Assembly: GCA_003557125.1 (NCBI GenBank)
Contig: PWPN01000277.1
Coordinates: 1-6,119 of the forward strand
DNA: 6,119 bases
Direction: 5' to 3'
Source of the DNA: Phycisphaerae bacterium
GTDB lineage: Bacteria > Planctomycetota > Phycisphaerae > UBA1845 > PWPN01
The notes beneath the pieces were generated by a model. It saw only the letters and a list, made by a program, of their open reading frames with translations, was not told the origin of the DNA and ran no database searches. How positions within the stretch are numbered: the first letter of the stretch is position 1; the number at the start of each line of letters is the position of its first letter. Both the position numbers and the translations under genes were made by a program. Of this stretch, positions 5,099 through 6,119 are shown one piece after another.

Positions 5099-6119
5099 AT
5101 GGGCAAATTGCAGCATCCGATCTTCGGAAAGTCCGACACCCTGCGAACGTGGTCCATCCGCGAAGCGATGGAGCTCTACAACGTGCGCAACTGGGGCGCG
5201 GGCTTCTTTTCGATCAACGCGGCCGGCCATGCCTGCGTGTCGCCCAAGGGCTCGCCCGGACCGGAGCTCGATCTCAAGAAGATCGTCGACGAGCTTCGCC
5301 GCCGTTCGATCAAGCTGCCGATCCTCCTGCGTTTCACGGACATCCTCCGGGCGCGGATCGACGCCCTGAACGAGGCATTCAAGCGCGCGATCACCGAATG
5401 CAAGTACGAGGGGCGCTATCTCGGCGTCTTCCCGGTCAAGGTCAACCAGCAACGGCACGTCGTCGAGGAGATCGTCGACCACGGCCGACAGCACGCCTAC
5501 GGCCTGGAGGCCGGCTCGAAACCCGAACTGCTCGCGGTCATGGCCCTGCTGGACGACCCGAACTCGCTGATCGTCTGCAACGGATACAAAGACGAAGAGT
5601 ACATCGAGATGGCGCTGCTGGCGACCAAGATCGGCAAAGGCGTCATCCTCGTGATCGAAAAATTAAGCGAGCTTCCGATCATCATGAAGCTCGCCCGCAA
5701 ACTCAACGTCGTGCCGCGGATCGGGATCCGGGCCAAACTCGCCAGCCGCGGGTCCGGCAAGTGGGAGGCGTCCGGGGGAGACAGCTCGAAGTTCGGCCTG
5801 ACCGTCCGCGAGATGATGCGGGCCATGACGTACCTTCGCGAAAACGAGATGATCGACTGCCTCGAACTGCTCCACTTCCACCTCGGCAGCCAGATCACCA
5901 ACATCCGCTCGATTCGCGACGCGCTCGGCGAGGCCTGTCGGCTCTATACGGAGCTTTACAAGTTCGGGGCACCGCTGAAATTCTTCGATGTCGGCGGCGG
6001 GCTGGCGGTCGACTACGACGGGTCGCAGACGAACTTCGCCAGCAGCGCGAACTATTCGCTCCAGGAATACGCCAACGACATCGTCGCAGCCATCTTCGAC
6101 GCCTGCGAGGCGGCAGAGG
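5099..6119 (+). CDS. speA: Biosynthetic arginine decarboxylase, 5' part (runs off the window)
   Basis: The first 340 codons of a SpeA-type, fold-type III PLP decarboxylase are present; the frame is open to the last base. The complete family members are about 630-660 residues, so roughly half is visible. SpeA converts arginine to agmatine and CO2, the first step of one route to putrescine. Seen in order are GVFPVKVNQQ (K114 is the expected PLP lysine), GLEAGSKPEL (135-144), the SpeA-typical GSGKWEASGGDSSKFGLT (218-235), HFHLGSQI (259-266) and FDVGGGLAVDYDGS (from F296, with the GGG phosphate loop at 299-301). ATG 5099 is chosen because GGGGA lies 7 nt upstream and the only earlier in-frame ATG is behind a TAG at 5042-5044. 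A 246-nt gap with its own candidate promoter separates it from rdgB. Nothing in the visible half suggests inactivation. Confidence 0.97.
   Translation, partial: MGKLQHPIFGKSDTLRTWSIREAMELYNVRNWGAGFFSINAAGHACVSPKGSPGPELDLKKIVDELRRRSIKLPILLRFTDILRARIDALNEAFKRAITECKYEGRYLGVFPVKVNQQRHVVEEIVDHGRQHAYGLEAGSKPELLAVMALLDDPNSLIVCNGYKDEEYIEMALLATKIGKGVILVIEKLSELPIIMKLARKLNVVPRIGIRAKLASRGSGKWEASGGDSSKFGLTVREMMRAMTYLRENEMIDCLELLHFHLGSQITNIRSIRDALGEACRLYTELYKFGAPLKFFDVGGGLAVDYDGSQTNFASSANYSLQEYANDIVAAIFDACEAAE

Noticed and set aside
5610..5625. Near copy (15 of 16) of the first 27-bp repeat unit inside speA
   Set aside because: It encodes Met-Ala-Leu-Leu-Ala with the preferred GC-rich codons used throughout, so codon bias explains the match.
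1..6119. Defence system, CRISPR array, integron, transposon or biosynthetic cluster
   Set aside because: All recognisable genes are housekeeping apart from the lipoprotein; no repeat-spacer array, transposase, recombinase or toxin-antitoxin-like pair is seen.

Overview
The window is GC-rich bacterial DNA with six convincing protein genes, all on the + strand. Five are complete and the last runs off the right edge. In order they are argD (acetylornithine aminotransferase), argF (ornithine carbamoyltransferase), rph (RNase PH), an unnamed lipoprotein with two SPOR-like modules, rdgB (dITP/XTP pyrophosphatase) and the 5' part of speA (biosynthetic arginine decarboxylase). There is no rRNA, tRNA, CRISPR array, transposase or phage gene. 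Most of the window is ordinary housekeeping DNA; the less ordinary parts are the lipoprotein gene and the non-coding gaps.

Organism: a free-living, high-GC, Gram-negative-type bacterium is likely, because there is a lipobox lipoprotein with SPOR-like (peptidoglycan-binding type) modules and a SpeA-type decarboxylase. Short GC-rich hairpin repeats upstream of argD resemble dispersed intergenic repeats that I associate with Planctomycetes and relatives. That lineage guess is inference and is weak.

Layout: 1-340 holds a possible 3' end of an unknown upstream gene, two compact 7-bp-stem hairpins and a candidate promoter. 341-3261 is a tight argD-argF-rph block with a 4-nt ATGA overlap and then a 27-nt gap. 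3262-3355 is a 94-nt gap with two adjacent hairpins. 3356-4852 holds the lipoprotein gene and rdgB, 39 nt apart. 4853-5098 is a 246-nt gap before speA containing a twice-repeated bipartite motif, a candidate promoter, a possible 39-codon Arg-rich small ORF and a tandem repeat that carries the likely speA ribosome binding site. 5099-6119 is the first 340 codons of speA.

How the genes fit together: ArgD and ArgF catalyse consecutive-branch steps of arginine synthesis (N-acetylornithine formation; ornithine to citrulline), and SpeA consumes arginine to make agmatine for polyamines. Between them lie two housekeeping enzymes of RNA 3'-end trimming (Rph) and nucleotide-pool cleaning (RdgB), which neighbour each other in many bacteria but are separated here by the lipoprotein gene. 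No clear new multi-gene system is visible. The best leads are the architecture of the speA leader and the lipoprotein.
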